Positions 28,285 to 37,909 of a stretch of 64,000 nucleotides of DNA are shown piece after piece. The position numbers and the translations under genes are program-made. The stretch's first letter is position 1; each line of letters begins with the position of its first letter. The DNA is taken from positions 534,286-598,285 of the forward strand of contig NZ_JAFMZZ010000004.1 in the NCBI RefSeq assembly GCF_017356245.1, read 5' to 3'. The notes beneath the pieces were generated by a model, which saw nothing but the letters and a program-made list of their open reading frames with translations, had not been told where the DNA came from and made no database searches. The stretch comes from Bordetella petrii. Its GTDB lineage: Bacteria; Pseudomonadota; Gammaproteobacteria; Burkholderiales; Burkholderiaceae_B.

Positions 28285-29143
28285 GGTCGCGCCTCCATCC
28301 AAGCAGGCCCTGCGGACGGATCAGCAGGACCAGGATAATGACCAGGTAAGCGGTAATGTCCACCAGCGCGCTGGACAGATACCCGCCCGCCAGGTTCTCG
28401 AACACCCCCAGCACGACGCCGCCCAGCACCGCGCCGGGCAGCGATCCGAAGCCGCCCAGCGTCATGGCGGCAAAGCCGCGCACCAGCATGTGCCCGCCCA
28501 TGTCGGGGTACACCAGCGTGTTGGGCGCGATCAGAATGCCGGCCAGCGCGCCCATGGCCGCGCCCACGCCCCACATCAGGTTGCGCAGCAGCGGAACGTT
28601 GATGCCCGACAGGAAGGCGCCGCGCGGCGCCTGCGAGGCGGCCTCGATCACTTTGCCGGTCTCGGTCTTCTGGAAGAAGACGAAGAAGGCCACCACCACC
28701 AGCAGCACCAGGCCCATGATCAGCATGTCCTGCGGCAGCAGCACCACGTCGCCGAAAAACACCGGGTCGCCCGCCATCAGCGGCGGCAGGGCCACCACTT
28801 CGCGGCCGTAGAAGAAGCGCGAAATGCCCTTGAACAGGTACGACAGGGCCACGGTCATCATGGCCAGGCTGATGTGCGGCGCGTGCTGCAGCGGCCGCAT
28901 CAGCCCGCGCTCGACCGCCATGCCCACCACGAACAGCAGGCCCAGCGAAAAGACGATGCACCACCCGTACGACCACCCCAGCGTCTGCAGCGGCACCAGC
29001 ACGGCGAACGCCCCCAGCATGAAGAACTCGCCGTGGCAGAAGTTCACCACGGTGGTGGAGCGGAACAGAATGGTCATCCCCAGCGCGATAAGGGCATATA
29101 CGCACCCCACCGCGATGCCGCTGACGATCAATTGAGCAAGCAT
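28277..29143 (-). CDS. livH: Branched-chain-type ABC transporter permease LivH
   Basis: A 288-residue membrane protein with the LivH opening LIVSGIAVGCVYALIALGMT and the motif VVNFCHGEFFMLGAFAVL near residue 35; the second conserved block is NVPLLRNLMWGVGAAMGALAGIL. It ends in a cytoplasmic RPQGLLGWRRDRG tail typical of the family. It follows the binding-protein gene by 21 bases and overlaps livM. Confidence 0.93.
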   Translation of the reverse strand: MLAQLIVSGIAVGCVYALIALGMTILFRSTTVVNFCHGEFFMLGAFAVLVPLQTLGWSYGWCIVFSLGLLFVVGMAVERGLMRPLQHAPHISLAMMTVALSYLFKGISRFFYGREVVALPPLMAGDPVFFGDVVLLPQDMLIMGLVLLVVVAFFVFFQKTETGKVIEAASQAPRGAFLSGINVPLLRNLMWGVGAAMGALAGILIAPNTLVYPDMGGHMLVRGFAAMTLGGFGSLPGAVLGGVVLGVFENLAGGYLSSALVDITAYLVIILVLLIRPQGLLGWRRDRG

Positions 29144-29164
29144 GACGGTCTGCGCCCCCGCCTG

Positions 29165-30343
29165 TCAGCCGCCGGCCGGGTAAGCCGACACGATGGTGGG
29201 CTTGCCGTCTTTCATGTAGATCATCTTGCCCTGCTTGATGCCGGCATGGTCCTGCGGAGTGAACGTCAGCGGGCCCGACTGGATGCCCGGATCGAAGTCG
29301 CGCAGCTGGTTCAGTTCGGCCATGAACTTCTCGCGGGTCAGATCGGGCCCGGCGCGCTTGAGTGCCTCGACGATGGCCAGCGCGCCGGTCATGCCCATGA
29401 AGCTCAGGGTCTCGACCGGGTCTTTGGGATGCGCCGCGGCATAGATGTCTTTCCATTGCCGGAAGGCCGGGTCGTCCAGCGTTTTGGACAGCGGGTAGAA
29501 CACATACAGTTCGCGGGTGGCGGCCGGGTTGCCCACCCGCTTGACCATGTCTTCCAGCGACACGCCCTGCGTGGCGATCACCGGCGCCTTGATGCCGTAC
29601 TTGTGCGCGTCGCGCAGGTAGACGGTCAGCTCGGGCGGATACAGAATGGCCAGCACCGCGTCGGGCTTGGCCGCGCGCACGCGCAGCAGCTGCGAGGTGG
29701 CGTCGGTGCTGCCGCGTTCCAGGTAGGCGGTTTCCACCGGCTCCAGGCCGCGCGCTTTCAGCTCGGCCAGCGCCGGCTCGATGTGCGATTTACCCCATTC
29801 GTCCGAATGGCTGATGATGGCGATGCGCTTGGCGCCGGGCTTGCTCAGGGCGAAGTCCACCATCGAACGCGCCACCGTGGCCGTGGTGGCCACCGGATGG
29901 AAGATGTTGGGCTGCACCGGGCTGGATATCGCCGTGCTGGCGGCGCCCAGCACCATGAACGGAAACCCGGGATGGCGCGCCAGCTCGGGCTTGATCGCCA
30001 TGACCGTGCCGCTGCACCAGCCCCCGTGGATCATGAAAACCTGGTCCTGCGACATCAGCTTCTTGGTGGCGGCGATGGTCTTGTTGGGATCGCAGGCGTC
30101 GTCCTCGACCAGCACCTGCAGCTTGCGGCCGTTGATGCCGCCCGCTTCGTTGACGTGGCGGTAGATGGCGGTGGCGCCCAACAGCGGCAGCGACCCCACC
30201 GCGGTGGGACCCGTCAGCGGGCCGAACATGCCGATGCGGATGGTGTCCGCCGTGACGCCGGTGGTGTCGGCGGCATGCCCCGCCAGCGGCAGGACGGCAA
30301 TGGCCGCGGCGGCCAGCAGGCTTTGCAGCGTGCGTCGTTTCAT
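29165..30343 (-). CDS. ABC transporter periplasmic substrate-binding protein (LivK/HAAT-type)
   Basis: A 392-residue exported protein. The signal peptide spans residues 1-25 (cleavage after GHAAD), and the mature part shows the type-1 periplasmic binding fold: IRIGMFGPLTGPTAVGSLP, INGRKLQVLVEDDACDPNKTI, and MIHGGWCSGTVMAI. Compared with leucine-binding proteins it is longer and lacks their amino-acid contact pattern, so the ligand may be an organic or aromatic acid. It starts 74 bases after the flavoprotein gene and heads the transporter half of the operon. Confidence 0.92.
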   Translation of the reverse strand: MKRRTLQSLLAAAAIAVLPLAGHAADTTGVTADTIRIGMFGPLTGPTAVGSLPLLGATAIYRHVNEAGGINGRKLQVLVEDDACDPNKTIAATKKLMSQDQVFMIHGGWCSGTVMAIKPELARHPGFPFMVLGAASTAISSPVQPNIFHPVATTATVARSMVDFALSKPGAKRIAIISHSDEWGKSHIEPALAELKARGLEPVETAYLERGSTDATSQLLRVRAAKPDAVLAILYPPELTVYLRDAHKYGIKAPVIATQGVSLEDMVKRVGNPAATRELYVFYPLSKTLDDPAFRQWKDIYAAAHPKDPVETLSFMGMTGALAIVEALKRAGPDLTREKFMAELNQLRDFDPGIQSGPLTFTPQDHAGIKQGKMIYMKDGKPTIVSAYPAGG

Positions 30344-30417
30344 GGTTGTCTCCTGGTTCTACTGTGTTGTATGAACCGCCCGGCGGGCGGGCGCGCGGCC
30401 CGCCCGCGGGTGCGGGG

Positions 30418-31896
30418 TCACTGCTGGCGGCGCGCCGCGGCCGCGGCGCCGGCCAGCCGGCCGAACACCGCGCCGCGCAGTACCGAGGTGGCGCCGGTAT
30501 AGGTGCCGTAGTACAGGCCCACCGTCTCGCCCGCCGCGTACAACCCGGGAATCGGGTCGCCGTCGGTATTGAGCACCTGGCTGCGCGTGTCGACCTTCAG
30601 GCCGCCGAAGGTGAAGCAATTGCCGCAAATAATGGGATACGCCAGGAACGGCGCCCGGTCTATGGGCCGCGCCCAGTTCGATTTGCGCGGCGCATAGCCG
30701 GCCCGCGTGGCCAGCCCGTCGGTGCGCAGCGCGTCGAAATCGCCCGGCGCGCAGGCCTGGTTGTAGGCGTCCAGCGTGGCCTGCAGCGCCGCCGCGTCCA
30801 CGCCGATCTTGGCGGCCAGTTCGGCCACGCTGTCGGCGCGCACCGGCGGCTGGTCGGAACGCACGCTACGGCGCCAGTTGGGCACGTCGTCGATGCGCGC
30901 GTCGAGCACCGCCCAGGCGATGCCTTCGGGCTGATCGTGGATGACGCGGGTGATGGATTCGTAGGTGGCGTCCACCGTGGCCGGCGCCTCGTCGATAAAG
31001 CGCTCGCCGCGCCGGTTGACCAGCACGCCGTAGTTGAACACCAGCACGATGGGTTCGGGCGCGCCCGAGCGCGGATCCAGCGGCTCGGCATGGAACTGGC
31101 CGAAGTCTCCCGACGGCGCCGCGCCGGCCGCCAGCGCCATGCGCAGGCCCTCGCCCTTGTTGTAGTAGCCGCCGCGCGCCACCGGCCGCAGGTAGCGGGC
31201 GCGCGGCCCCAGGTACTGGGCCAGCATCTCGGGGTTGCCTTCGAAGCCGCCGCAGGCCAGCACCGTGGCCGGCGCCGCCAGGTCGAAGGCGCGGGCATCG
31301 GGGCCGGTGGCCCGGATGCCCGCGATGGCGCCGTCGGCCGCGCGCAGGAATTCGCGCGCGGTAGTGCGGTAATAAATGTCGGCGCCGTTCTGCTCGGCCC
31401 AGCCGGCCAGCGCCTCGACCAAGGCCAGGCCGCCGCCCACCGGCCCCATGCGGCTGGTGCAGGTGGTAATGAAATACCCGGGCAGAAAATCGAAACGCAC
31501 GCCGAACGATTTCAGCCAGGCGATTGCGGAGCCGGCATTGTCGGCGAAGGTCGAGATCAACTCCGGGTCGGCAAAGCCCAGCACCTTGACGATGGACGAC
31601 CAGTTCTCGTAGGCGCCCGAGGCCTCTTTGATCAGTTCCGGGTCCAGGTAGTGGCCGGCGTTCTCGGCGAAATGCTCTTCGAAGTCGTCGGCGACCTCGG
31701 ATTCGCTTTTCATGCGCAGCATGGCCTCGGTCCAGCGCGTGTTGCCGCCGCGGTCTTCGCGCGCCGCGCGCTCCAGGATGGCGACGCGGGCGCCGGCCTG
31801 CAGGGCGGTCACCGCCGCGCTCAGGCCGGCGATGCCGCAGCCCACCACCACCACGTCATAGGTCTTGCGCGCGTCCGGGGATGTTGTCTCGCTCAT
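30418..31896 (-). CDS. FAD-dependent oxidoreductase, fumarate reductase/tricarballylate dehydrogenase-like
   Basis: A 492-residue flavoprotein with the N-terminal FAD motif DVVVVGCGIAGLSAAVTALQAG, RGGNTRWTEAM (the GGNT/S phosphate loop), GRGGYYNKGEGLRMALAAG-like substrate-domain motif (seen as RGGYYNKGEG), GVLVNRRGERFIDE and the C-terminal GLYAAGETVGLYYGTY. Family members reduce or oxidise C=C bonds of carboxylates (fumarate reductase, TcuA). No signal peptide or heme domain is present, so it is cytoplasmic. It lies between the aldehyde dehydrogenase (22-base gap) and the transporter genes and probably acts on the imported compound. Confidence 0.88.
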   Translation of the reverse strand: MSETTSPDARKTYDVVVVGCGIAGLSAAVTALQAGARVAILERAAREDRGGNTRWTEAMLRMKSESEVADDFEEHFAENAGHYLDPELIKEASGAYENWSSIVKVLGFADPELISTFADNAGSAIAWLKSFGVRFDFLPGYFITTCTSRMGPVGGGLALVEALAGWAEQNGADIYYRTTAREFLRAADGAIAGIRATGPDARAFDLAAPATVLACGGFEGNPEMLAQYLGPRARYLRPVARGGYYNKGEGLRMALAAGAAPSGDFGQFHAEPLDPRSGAPEPIVLVFNYGVLVNRRGERFIDEAPATVDATYESITRVIHDQPEGIAWAVLDARIDDVPNWRRSVRSDQPPVRADSVAELAAKIGVDAAALQATLDAYNQACAPGDFDALRTDGLATRAGYAPRKSNWARPIDRAPFLAYPIICGNCFTFGGLKVDTRSQVLNTDGDPIPGLYAAGETVGLYYGTYTGATSVLRGAVFGRLAGAAAAARRQQ

Positions 31897-31918
31897 TGTG
31901 GCTCCGCTTCCCGCTTGG

Positions 31919-33397
31919 TCAGTACTTGCGAATGAAAGGATTCGGCATGTTCAGGTCCGAAGACATCCACACGCTCTTGACTTCCATATATTCCTTCACC
32001 GATTCAAAGCCGCCTTCGCGGCCCAGGCCGCTGTCCTTGAATCCGCCAAAGGGCGTCATGTAGCTGGTGGAGCGGTAGTTGTTCACCCACACCGTGCCGG
32101 CGCGCAGCTTGTCCGACAGCAGCATGGCGCGGTGCAGGCTCTTGGTCCACACCCCGGCGGCCAGGCCGAAGCGGATATCGTTGCCGATGCGGATGGCGTC
32201 TTCCTCGTCCTTGAATTTCAGCACCGCCAGCACCGGCCCGAACACTTCTTCCTGGGCGATGCGCATCTTGTTGGTCACGTCGGCGAAGATGGTGGGCTCG
32301 ACAAACTGGCCCGCGCCGTATTGCGGCCCCGACAGCGCGCGGCCGCCGGTCACGCAGCGCGCGCCTTCCTGCTTGGCGATGTCGATGTACTGCAGCACCT
32401 TTTCGTACTGCGGCCGCGTGGCCACCGGGCCGATCTGGGTATCGGACTGGGTAGGGTCGCCTATCTTGGCCGAGCGCGTGATTTTCTCGATGCGCGCCAG
32501 GAACTCGTCGTGGATGGATTCCTGCAGCAGCAGGCGCGAGCCCGCCATGCAGGTCTGCCCGCCGGCCGAGAAAATGCCCGTGATGACGCCATTGGCGGCG
32601 CGGTCCAGGTCGGCGTCGTCGAAGACGATGTTGGGCGACTTGCCGCCCAGCTCCAGCGACACCCGCTTCAGGCCCTCGGCCGCGGTCACATACACACGGC
32701 GGCCGGCGGCGTCGCCGCCGGTGAAGGCCACGCGCCCCACGTCCGGATGCCGGATCAGCGGCTCGCCCACCTCGGGGCCGAAGCCCGTCAGCACATTGAG
32801 CACCCCGGGCGGGAAGCCGGCTTCGCCGGCCAGTTCGGCCAGCACCAGCAGCGACGTGGGCGTGAATTCCGACGGCTTGCAGACGATGGTATTGCCGGCG
32901 CACAGCGCCGGCCCCAGCTTCCAGGCCGTGAGCAGCAGCGACGAGTTCCAGGGGGTGATGCTGGCCACCACGCCGATGGGCTCGTAGCGCACCGTGTTGA
33001 ACACCCCCGGCTTGTCCATGGGCACGACGTGCCCCTGGATCTTGTCGGCCAGGCCGCCGTAGTAATAGAAATACTTGGCGCAGTATTTCACTTGCCCCAG
33101 CACTTCGCTCATCAACTTGCCGTTGTCGCGGCTTTCCACTTCGGCCAGGCGCTGCGCATTGCGCTCGACCAGTTCGCCCAGCTTGTACAGCAGCCGCCCG
33201 CGGTCGCTGGCCGACAACCGGGACCATTCGCCCTCGAACGCCTGTTTGGCGGCGGCCACCGCACGGTCCACGTCGGCGGCGCGCGCCCGGGGCACCTGGG
33301 CCCAGGCCTTGCCGGAAAACGGATCTTCGGTGTCGAACCACTCGCCCGCCGCGGCGTCCACCCATTGGTTGTTAATGAAGAGTTGGTAACGTTCCAT
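31919..33397 (-). CDS. NAD(P)-dependent aldehyde dehydrogenase
   Basis: A 492-residue ALDH. It contains SLELGGKSPNIVFDDADLD with the catalytic Glu, the nucleophile in FSAGGQTCMAGSRLLLQ near residue 300, the cofactor-binding VAFTGGDAAGR, and the C-terminal block MTPFGGFKDSGLGREGG. The start MERYQLFINNQWVDA at 33397 fits the family; an upstream in-frame ATG would add 19 residues. First gene of the seven-gene operon, divergent from the LysR gene. Together with the flavoprotein and importer it points to catabolism of an aldehyde-yielding carboxylate. Confidence 0.92.
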   Translation of the reverse strand: MERYQLFINNQWVDAAAGEWFDTEDPFSGKAWAQVPRARAADVDRAVAAAKQAFEGEWSRLSASDRGRLLYKLGELVERNAQRLAEVESRDNGKLMSEVLGQVKYCAKYFYYYGGLADKIQGHVVPMDKPGVFNTVRYEPIGVVASITPWNSSLLLTAWKLGPALCAGNTIVCKPSEFTPTSLLVLAELAGEAGFPPGVLNVLTGFGPEVGEPLIRHPDVGRVAFTGGDAAGRRVYVTAAEGLKRVSLELGGKSPNIVFDDADLDRAANGVITGIFSAGGQTCMAGSRLLLQESIHDEFLARIEKITRSAKIGDPTQSDTQIGPVATRPQYEKVLQYIDIAKQEGARCVTGGRALSGPQYGAGQFVEPTIFADVTNKMRIAQEEVFGPVLAVLKFKDEEDAIRIGNDIRFGLAAGVWTKSLHRAMLLSDKLRAGTVWVNNYRSTSYMTPFGGFKDSGLGREGGFESVKEYMEVKSVWMSSDLNMPNPFIRKY

Positions 33398-33470
33398 TGC
33401 CTCGACCTTGTCTGATGTGCCTGCCTGAATGCGATGCGCCATTATGGGCAGCACCCTGCCGGGGCCGGAA

Positions 33471-33509
33471 CTGATTAATAATCAGGAGTTGATGCGGTTT
33501 TGTCATCAA
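33471..33509. promoter_or_regulatory. Two palindromic LysR-type operators before the seven-gene operon
   Basis: CTGATTAATAATCAG (33471-33485) is a perfect inverted repeat that includes the T-N11-A LysR motif (33472-33484). Directly beside it, TTGATG (33489-33494) and CATCAA (33504-33509) form a second perfect inverted repeat with a 9-base spacer. Both lie between the divergent aldehyde dehydrogenase (33397) and LysR (33533) starts, the usual recognition/activation site layout. Confidence 0.65.
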
Positions 33510-33532
33510 ATCAACCTGTCCGGGGGGCACGC

Positions 33533-34486
33533 ATGAAGCGGAAAATACCCAGCACGGTCGCGCTGGCGGTCTTCGAAGCGGCCGCGCGCCACGAGAACTT
33601 CGCCCGGGCGGCCGAAGAGCTCTGCCTGTCCGAAAGCGCGGTCAGCCGCCAGATCGCCGCCCTGGAAAACTACCTGGATGCGCGCCTGTTCACGCGCGTG
33701 AAGAAGCAGGTGGTGCTCAATGACGCGGGCCGCTACTATGCCGACCGCATCGCGCCGCACCTGGAAGAAATCGAGCTGCACACCCAGGAACTGATGGCGC
33801 ACCGCGGCGCCGGCGGCATACTCGAACTGGCGGTCATTCCCACGTTCTCGAACCGCTGGCTGCTGCCGCGCCTGTATGAATTCCAGGCGCTGCACCCGTA
33901 CATCACCATGAATTTCAGCGAGCGGCCCGAGCCCTTCCTGTTTCGCGGCACCAACTTCGACGCGGCCCTGCATTTCGACCATCCGGCCTGGACCGGCGTG
34001 GTGAAAATCGAATTGTTCGACGAAGAAGTCGTGCCGGTGATCAGCCCGCGCCACCACGACCTGGCCGCGCTGCGCGAGCCCGCCGACCTGACCCGCGTGC
34101 CCCTGCTGCACAAGGCCACGCGCACCGATGTCTGGCGCCGCTGGTTCGACATGGTGGACGCGCCCAACGACCGCCCGCTGCCCGGCATGCGGTTCGAGCT
34201 GTATTCCATGGTGATCGAGGCGGCCCGCGCCGGCCTGGGCGTGGCGCTGGTGCCGCGCTTCTACGTCGAGCAGGAACTCATGCGCGGCGACCTGGTCATT
34301 CCGTTCGATATCGCGCTGAAGCATGCCAAGCGCTATTGCCTGGTGTACCCGGAATACAAGCGCGACTCGCCGGCGGTGCAGGCGTTCAGGGCCTGGGTGG
34401 AAGACTCGGCGCGGCGCTTCAAGTCCGGCGCCACCGTCGACGCCGTGCTGGCGGCCAGCACGGCGCGGCAGGCCTTGCAGGCCTAG
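33533..34486 (+). CDS. LysR-family transcriptional regulator (GcvA-like)
   Basis: A 317-residue regulator with the winged helix at residues 1-60 (MKRKIPSTVALAVFEAAARHENFARAAEEL, CLSESAVSRQIAALENYL) and the effector domain with FSERPEPFLFRGTNFDAALHFDHPAW, typical of the GcvA subgroup. The ATG at 33533 follows GGGGGGCAC; an in-frame TTG at 33500 is less likely because it would fall in an operator. It diverges from the ALDH/flavoprotein/ABC operon and presumably activates it in response to the substrate. Confidence 0.92.
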   Translation: MKRKIPSTVALAVFEAAARHENFARAAEELCLSESAVSRQIAALENYLDARLFTRVKKQVVLNDAGRYYADRIAPHLEEIELHTQELMAHRGAGGILELAVIPTFSNRWLLPRLYEFQALHPYITMNFSERPEPFLFRGTNFDAALHFDHPAWTGVVKIELFDEEVVPVISPRHHDLAALREPADLTRVPLLHKATRTDVWRRWFDMVDAPNDRPLPGMRFELYSMVIEAARAGLGVALVPRFYVEQELMRGDLVIPFDIALKHAKRYCLVYPEYKRDSPAVQAFRAWVEDSARRFKSGATVDAVLAASTARQALQA

Positions 34487-34509
34487 GATTCACACAGCGG
34501 CGCGGCGCC

Positions 34510-35514
34510 TCAGGCGCGCCGCCCCACCTGCCCCGGCGGCATGCCGTACTGCTGGCGGAATGCCGTGGCGAAATTGGCGGGGCTGGAATAACCGGCGATC
34601 CAGGCCGCCTGGGCCACGCTGACGGCATCGCGTTCCAGCGCCAGCCTGGCCCGCGCCAGGCGCGCATCGCGCAGATAGGCGAATACGGTCTTGCCCCACG
34701 CCGCGCGGAAGTGGCGCTGCAGGGTATTGGCGCTGACGCAGGCATGGCGCGCGATCTGTTCCAGAGTCAGGGTATCGGCCTGCCCGCTGTCGAGCAGGTC
34801 GCGCACCTGCTCCATGCGGGCGCGCTCGCGCTGGCGCATCGACGCCGCGGGCCGGGCCGGCGCCCCGCCGCGCAGGCAGGCAAAGGCCTCTACCGCCAGG
34901 TCCAGCGAACGCGATTCCTGGTACATGCGCCATAGCGCGCTGTCCAGCTCGGGCGGCGCCAGCATCTGCTCGGCCAGCGCCACGGCCTGCGCCGAGGCAT
35001 TCCATTCATATATCGACAAATGCCGGCGCGAGAAAGCCAGGCAGGCCTGCAGTTCGCCGCCGAAGCGGCGCTGCAGCCATTCATCGCCGAACGTCAGGCT
35101 GACTGTGCGTTCCAGGTCGCCGCGCCGCGACTGGCGCACGAAGTCGGTGGGCCGGGCCACGGCCACCACGGCGCCGCGCGCGCCGCCGTCGGCGCGCGGC
35201 CCCAGCAGGATGCGCCGCCCGCCGAAGTTCACGTCCGCCTTGCCGCCCACCGTCAGGGCAATGCGCAGCCCCGGGCGCAGGGTGGCGTGCACGGCCACGC
35301 CCTGCAGGTCGCGCGCATCGACGCGATGCAGGATCAGGCCATCGGCCAGCGCCACGGTATCGACCAGGCCTTCGAACATCGGCTGGCTGGCGCCGGGCGC
35401 CGCCACCGCATATTGCGCCGTACCATGGCGCGCCTGGCGGCGCAGCGCCGGCTCGTCCACCAAGCCGGGATCACGGCGGAACGGCGCGCCGGTATTGAGC
35501 GATGCGGAACTCAT
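34510..35514 (-). CDS. bfeR: AraC-family regulator, siderophore-receptor type (BfeR-like)
   Basis: A 334-residue protein. The C-terminal AraC domain (about residues 230-330) shows both helix-turn-helix units: TLEQIARHACVSANTLQRHFR and VAQAAWIAGYSSPANFATAFRQQYGMPP. The N-terminal part, about 220 residues, resembles the PchR/AlcR ligand-sensing region (FGDEWLQRRFGGE, LSIYEWNASAQAVALAEQML). It is divergent from the catecholate receptor gene, as bfeR is from bfeA in Bordetella, where BfeR activates bfeA when the siderophore is present. The start at 35514 is preferred over 35556. Confidence 0.85.
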   Translation of the reverse strand: MSSASLNTGAPFRRDPGLVDEPALRRQARHGTAQYAVAAPGASQPMFEGLVDTVALADGLILHRVDARDLQGVAVHATLRPGLRIALTVGGKADVNFGGRRILLGPRADGGARGAVVAVARPTDFVRQSRRGDLERTVSLTFGDEWLQRRFGGELQACLAFSRRHLSIYEWNASAQAVALAEQMLAPPELDSALWRMYQESRSLDLAVEAFACLRGGAPARPAASMRQRERARMEQVRDLLDSGQADTLTLEQIARHACVSANTLQRHFRAAWGKTVFAYLRDARLARARLALERDAVSVAQAAWIAGYSSPANFATAFRQQYGMPPGQVGRRA

Positions 35515-35595
35515 GGGGAAATGAGGATCAGGCAAAGCTTTCTGGTGGGTGGGCAAAGCCCGGGCGGAAACATGGCTGACATAATGTTGAAGCGT

Positions 35596-35616
35596 GAATG
35601 ATATTGGAAATCATTC
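35596..35616. promoter_or_regulatory. Fur box in the bfeR-bfeA intergenic region
   Basis: GAATGAT-ATTGGAA-ATCATTC is a 21-base site with perfect 7-base inverted arms that closely follows the Fur consensus (AATGAT...ATCATT). It lies 73 bases before the bfeA ATG and 81 bases before the bfeR start, so Fur-Fe could repress both. Confidence 0.85.
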
Positions 35617-35689
35617 CCAATTAAACCATAACAGGCGCGTCACCGGGCAACCGGGACGCGCCGCTTATTGCGCACCCGGAGAACACCGC

Positions 35690-37909
35690 ATGTACACGCC
35701 CCCTTCCCCGCGACCGTATGTCGGCGCCGTTGTCGGTTTTGCATTGTCGGGCGCGGCCCTGGCCCAGAACGCGCCCCTGCCCCGCGATGCGGATGTGGTG
35801 CAGGAAATGGCCACCGTGCAGGTGCTGGGCACGGCCGAAGAGGAAATCAAGGAATCGCTGGGAGTTTCGGTGATCACCGCCGAGGAAATCCAGCGCCGTC
35901 CGCCCACCAACGACCTGTCGGACATCATCCGCCGCGAGCCCGGCGTGAACCTGACCGGCAACAGCGCCAGCGGCGCGCGCGGCAACAGCCGCCAGATCGA
36001 CATCCGCGGCATGGGCCCCGAGAACACGCTGATCCTGATCGACGGCAAGCCGGTCGATTCCCGCAACGCCGTGCGCTACGGCTGGAACGGCGACCGCGAC
36101 ACGCGCGGCGACAGCAACTGGGTGCCGGCCGAAGAAGTGGAACGCATCGAAGTGATCCGCGGCCCCGCCGCGGCCCGCTATGGGTCGGGCGCCATGGGCG
36201 GCGTGGTGAACATCATTACCAAGCAACCCGCCGACAAGCCCAGCGCATCGGCCACGTACTACCTGAACCAGCCGGAAGACAGCAAGGAAGGCAATACCAA
36301 CCGCGTCAACGTGCGCCTGTCCACGCCCATTACCGACACCCTCAGCATGCGGGTTTACGGCAACTACAACAAGACCAACCCCGACGCGCGCGACATCAAC
36401 GCCGGCCACGCCGAGACCTCGGACAACGGCAACCCGGATACCGCGGGCCGCGAAGGGGTGATCAACCAGGACCTGAACGCGCTGTTCGCCTGGCGTCCCG
36501 ACACCCGCAACACGGTGGAACTGGAAATGGGCTACAGCCGCCAGGGCAACCTGTTTGCCGGCGACACCATGAACAACAACAACAGCGACTTCTCGGACAG
36601 CCTGTACGGCAAGGAAACCAACGCGATGTACCGCCAGAACGTGGGCCTGACGCACCGCGGCAACTATGCCTGGGGCACGTCGCGCGCCACGCTGTCGTAC
36701 GACTACACCCGCAACTCGCGCCAGCAGGAAGGCCTGGCGGGCGGCCCCGAAGGCGCGCCGCAGGACATCGGCCGCGACACCGCGCGCCTGCGCAACCTGC
36801 GCGCGGCCGGCGAGGTCAACGTGCCGTTCAAACTGGGCTGGCAGCAGGTGGCCACCGTGGGCGTGGAAGCCCTGCACGAGTCGCTGGACGACCCGTCGGC
36901 CATGCGCCAGGAACACTCGGGCACCGGCGGCGGCATCGGCGGCACGGCGGGCAGCGAACGCCCCACCAAGACCAGCCAGGACAGCTATGCGCTGTTCGTC
37001 GAAGACAACATCGAGGCCGGCCTGCGCACGACGTTGACGCCGGGCTTGCGCTTTGACCACAACAGCGAATTCGGCAATAACTGGAGCCCCAGCCTGAACG
37101 CCTCGTACGCGGCCACCGACAGCCTGCGCCTGAAGGGCGGCATCGCGCGCGCCTACAAGGCGCCCAACCTGTACCAGTCGAACCCCAACTACCTGCTGTA
37201 CAGCCGCGGCAATGGCTGCCTGCAATCGCAGACCAACTCGGGCGGCTGCTACCTGGTGGGCAACCAGGACCTGTCGCCCGAGACCAGCGTGAACAAGGAA
37301 ATCGGCTTCGAGTACGACCCGGGCACGTGGCGCACCAGCGCGGCGTACTTCCGCAACGACTACAAGAACAAGATCGTGGCCAGCAATGACTACGCCTACC
37401 GCCTGCCCAACGGCGCGCGCGTGCTGCAATGGACCAACAGCGGCAAGGCGGTGGTCGAGGGCCTGGAAGGCAACTTGTTCATTCCGCTGACCCCGGCGCT
37501 GGACTGGAACACCAACTTCACCTACATGATCCAGTCCAAGGACAAGAGCACCGGCGAACCGCTGAGCGTGATTCCCGAATACACCATCAACAGCACGCTG
37601 GACTGGTTCTACACGCCGCAGTGGTCGTTCCAGGCCAATGTCACGTACTACGGCAAGCAGAAAGGCCCGTCGACCAACCCGCGCACCGGCGAAGACCTGC
37701 AGGACGAAGGCCTGCAGACGCTCAGCCCCTATGCGCTGGTGGGCCTGAGCGTGGGCTACGAGCCCAGCAGGCGGCTGCGTTTCCGCGTCGGCGTCAGCAA
37801 CCTGTTCGACAAGCAGCTGTACCGCGAAGGCAATTCCAGCGCCGCCGGCGCCGCGACCTACAACGAGCCGGGGCGCGCCTACTACGCCACCATGACGGTG
37901 ACGTACTGA
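35690..37909 (+). CDS. bfeA: TonB-dependent catecholate siderophore receptor (FepA/BfeA family)
   Basis: A 739-residue outer-membrane receptor. A signal peptide (to ALAQN, about residue 24) is followed by a TonB-box-like ATVQVLG, the plug (about 50-190) with NLTGNSASGARGNSRQIDIR, GMGPENTLILIDGKPV and RGPAAARYGSGAMGGVVNIIT, then the 22-strand barrel, including GCLQSQTNSGGCYLVG with the FepA-type Cys pair, and terminal MTVTY. The near-identical plug to E. coli FepA indicates ferric enterobactin or a related catecholate as ligand. Stop and next start overlap (TGATG). A Fur box precedes it. Confidence 0.93.
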   Translation: MYTPPSPRPYVGAVVGFALSGAALAQNAPLPRDADVVQEMATVQVLGTAEEEIKESLGVSVITAEEIQRRPPTNDLSDIIRREPGVNLTGNSASGARGNSRQIDIRGMGPENTLILIDGKPVDSRNAVRYGWNGDRDTRGDSNWVPAEEVERIEVIRGPAAARYGSGAMGGVVNIITKQPADKPSASATYYLNQPEDSKEGNTNRVNVRLSTPITDTLSMRVYGNYNKTNPDARDINAGHAETSDNGNPDTAGREGVINQDLNALFAWRPDTRNTVELEMGYSRQGNLFAGDTMNNNNSDFSDSLYGKETNAMYRQNVGLTHRGNYAWGTSRATLSYDYTRNSRQQEGLAGGPEGAPQDIGRDTARLRNLRAAGEVNVPFKLGWQQVATVGVEALHESLDDPSAMRQEHSGTGGGIGGTAGSERPTKTSQDSYALFVEDNIEAGLRTTLTPGLRFDHNSEFGNNWSPSLNASYAATDSLRLKGGIARAYKAPNLYQSNPNYLLYSRGNGCLQSQTNSGGCYLVGNQDLSPETSVNKEIGFEYDPGTWRTSAAYFRNDYKNKIVASNDYAYRLPNGARVLQWTNSGKAVVEGLEGNLFIPLTPALDWNTNFTYMIQSKDKSTGEPLSVIPEYTINSTLDWFYTPQWSFQANVTYYGKQKGPSTNPRTGEDLQDEGLQTLSPYALVGLSVGYEPSRRLRFRVGVSNLFDKQLYREGNSSAAGAATYNEPGRAYYATMTVTY

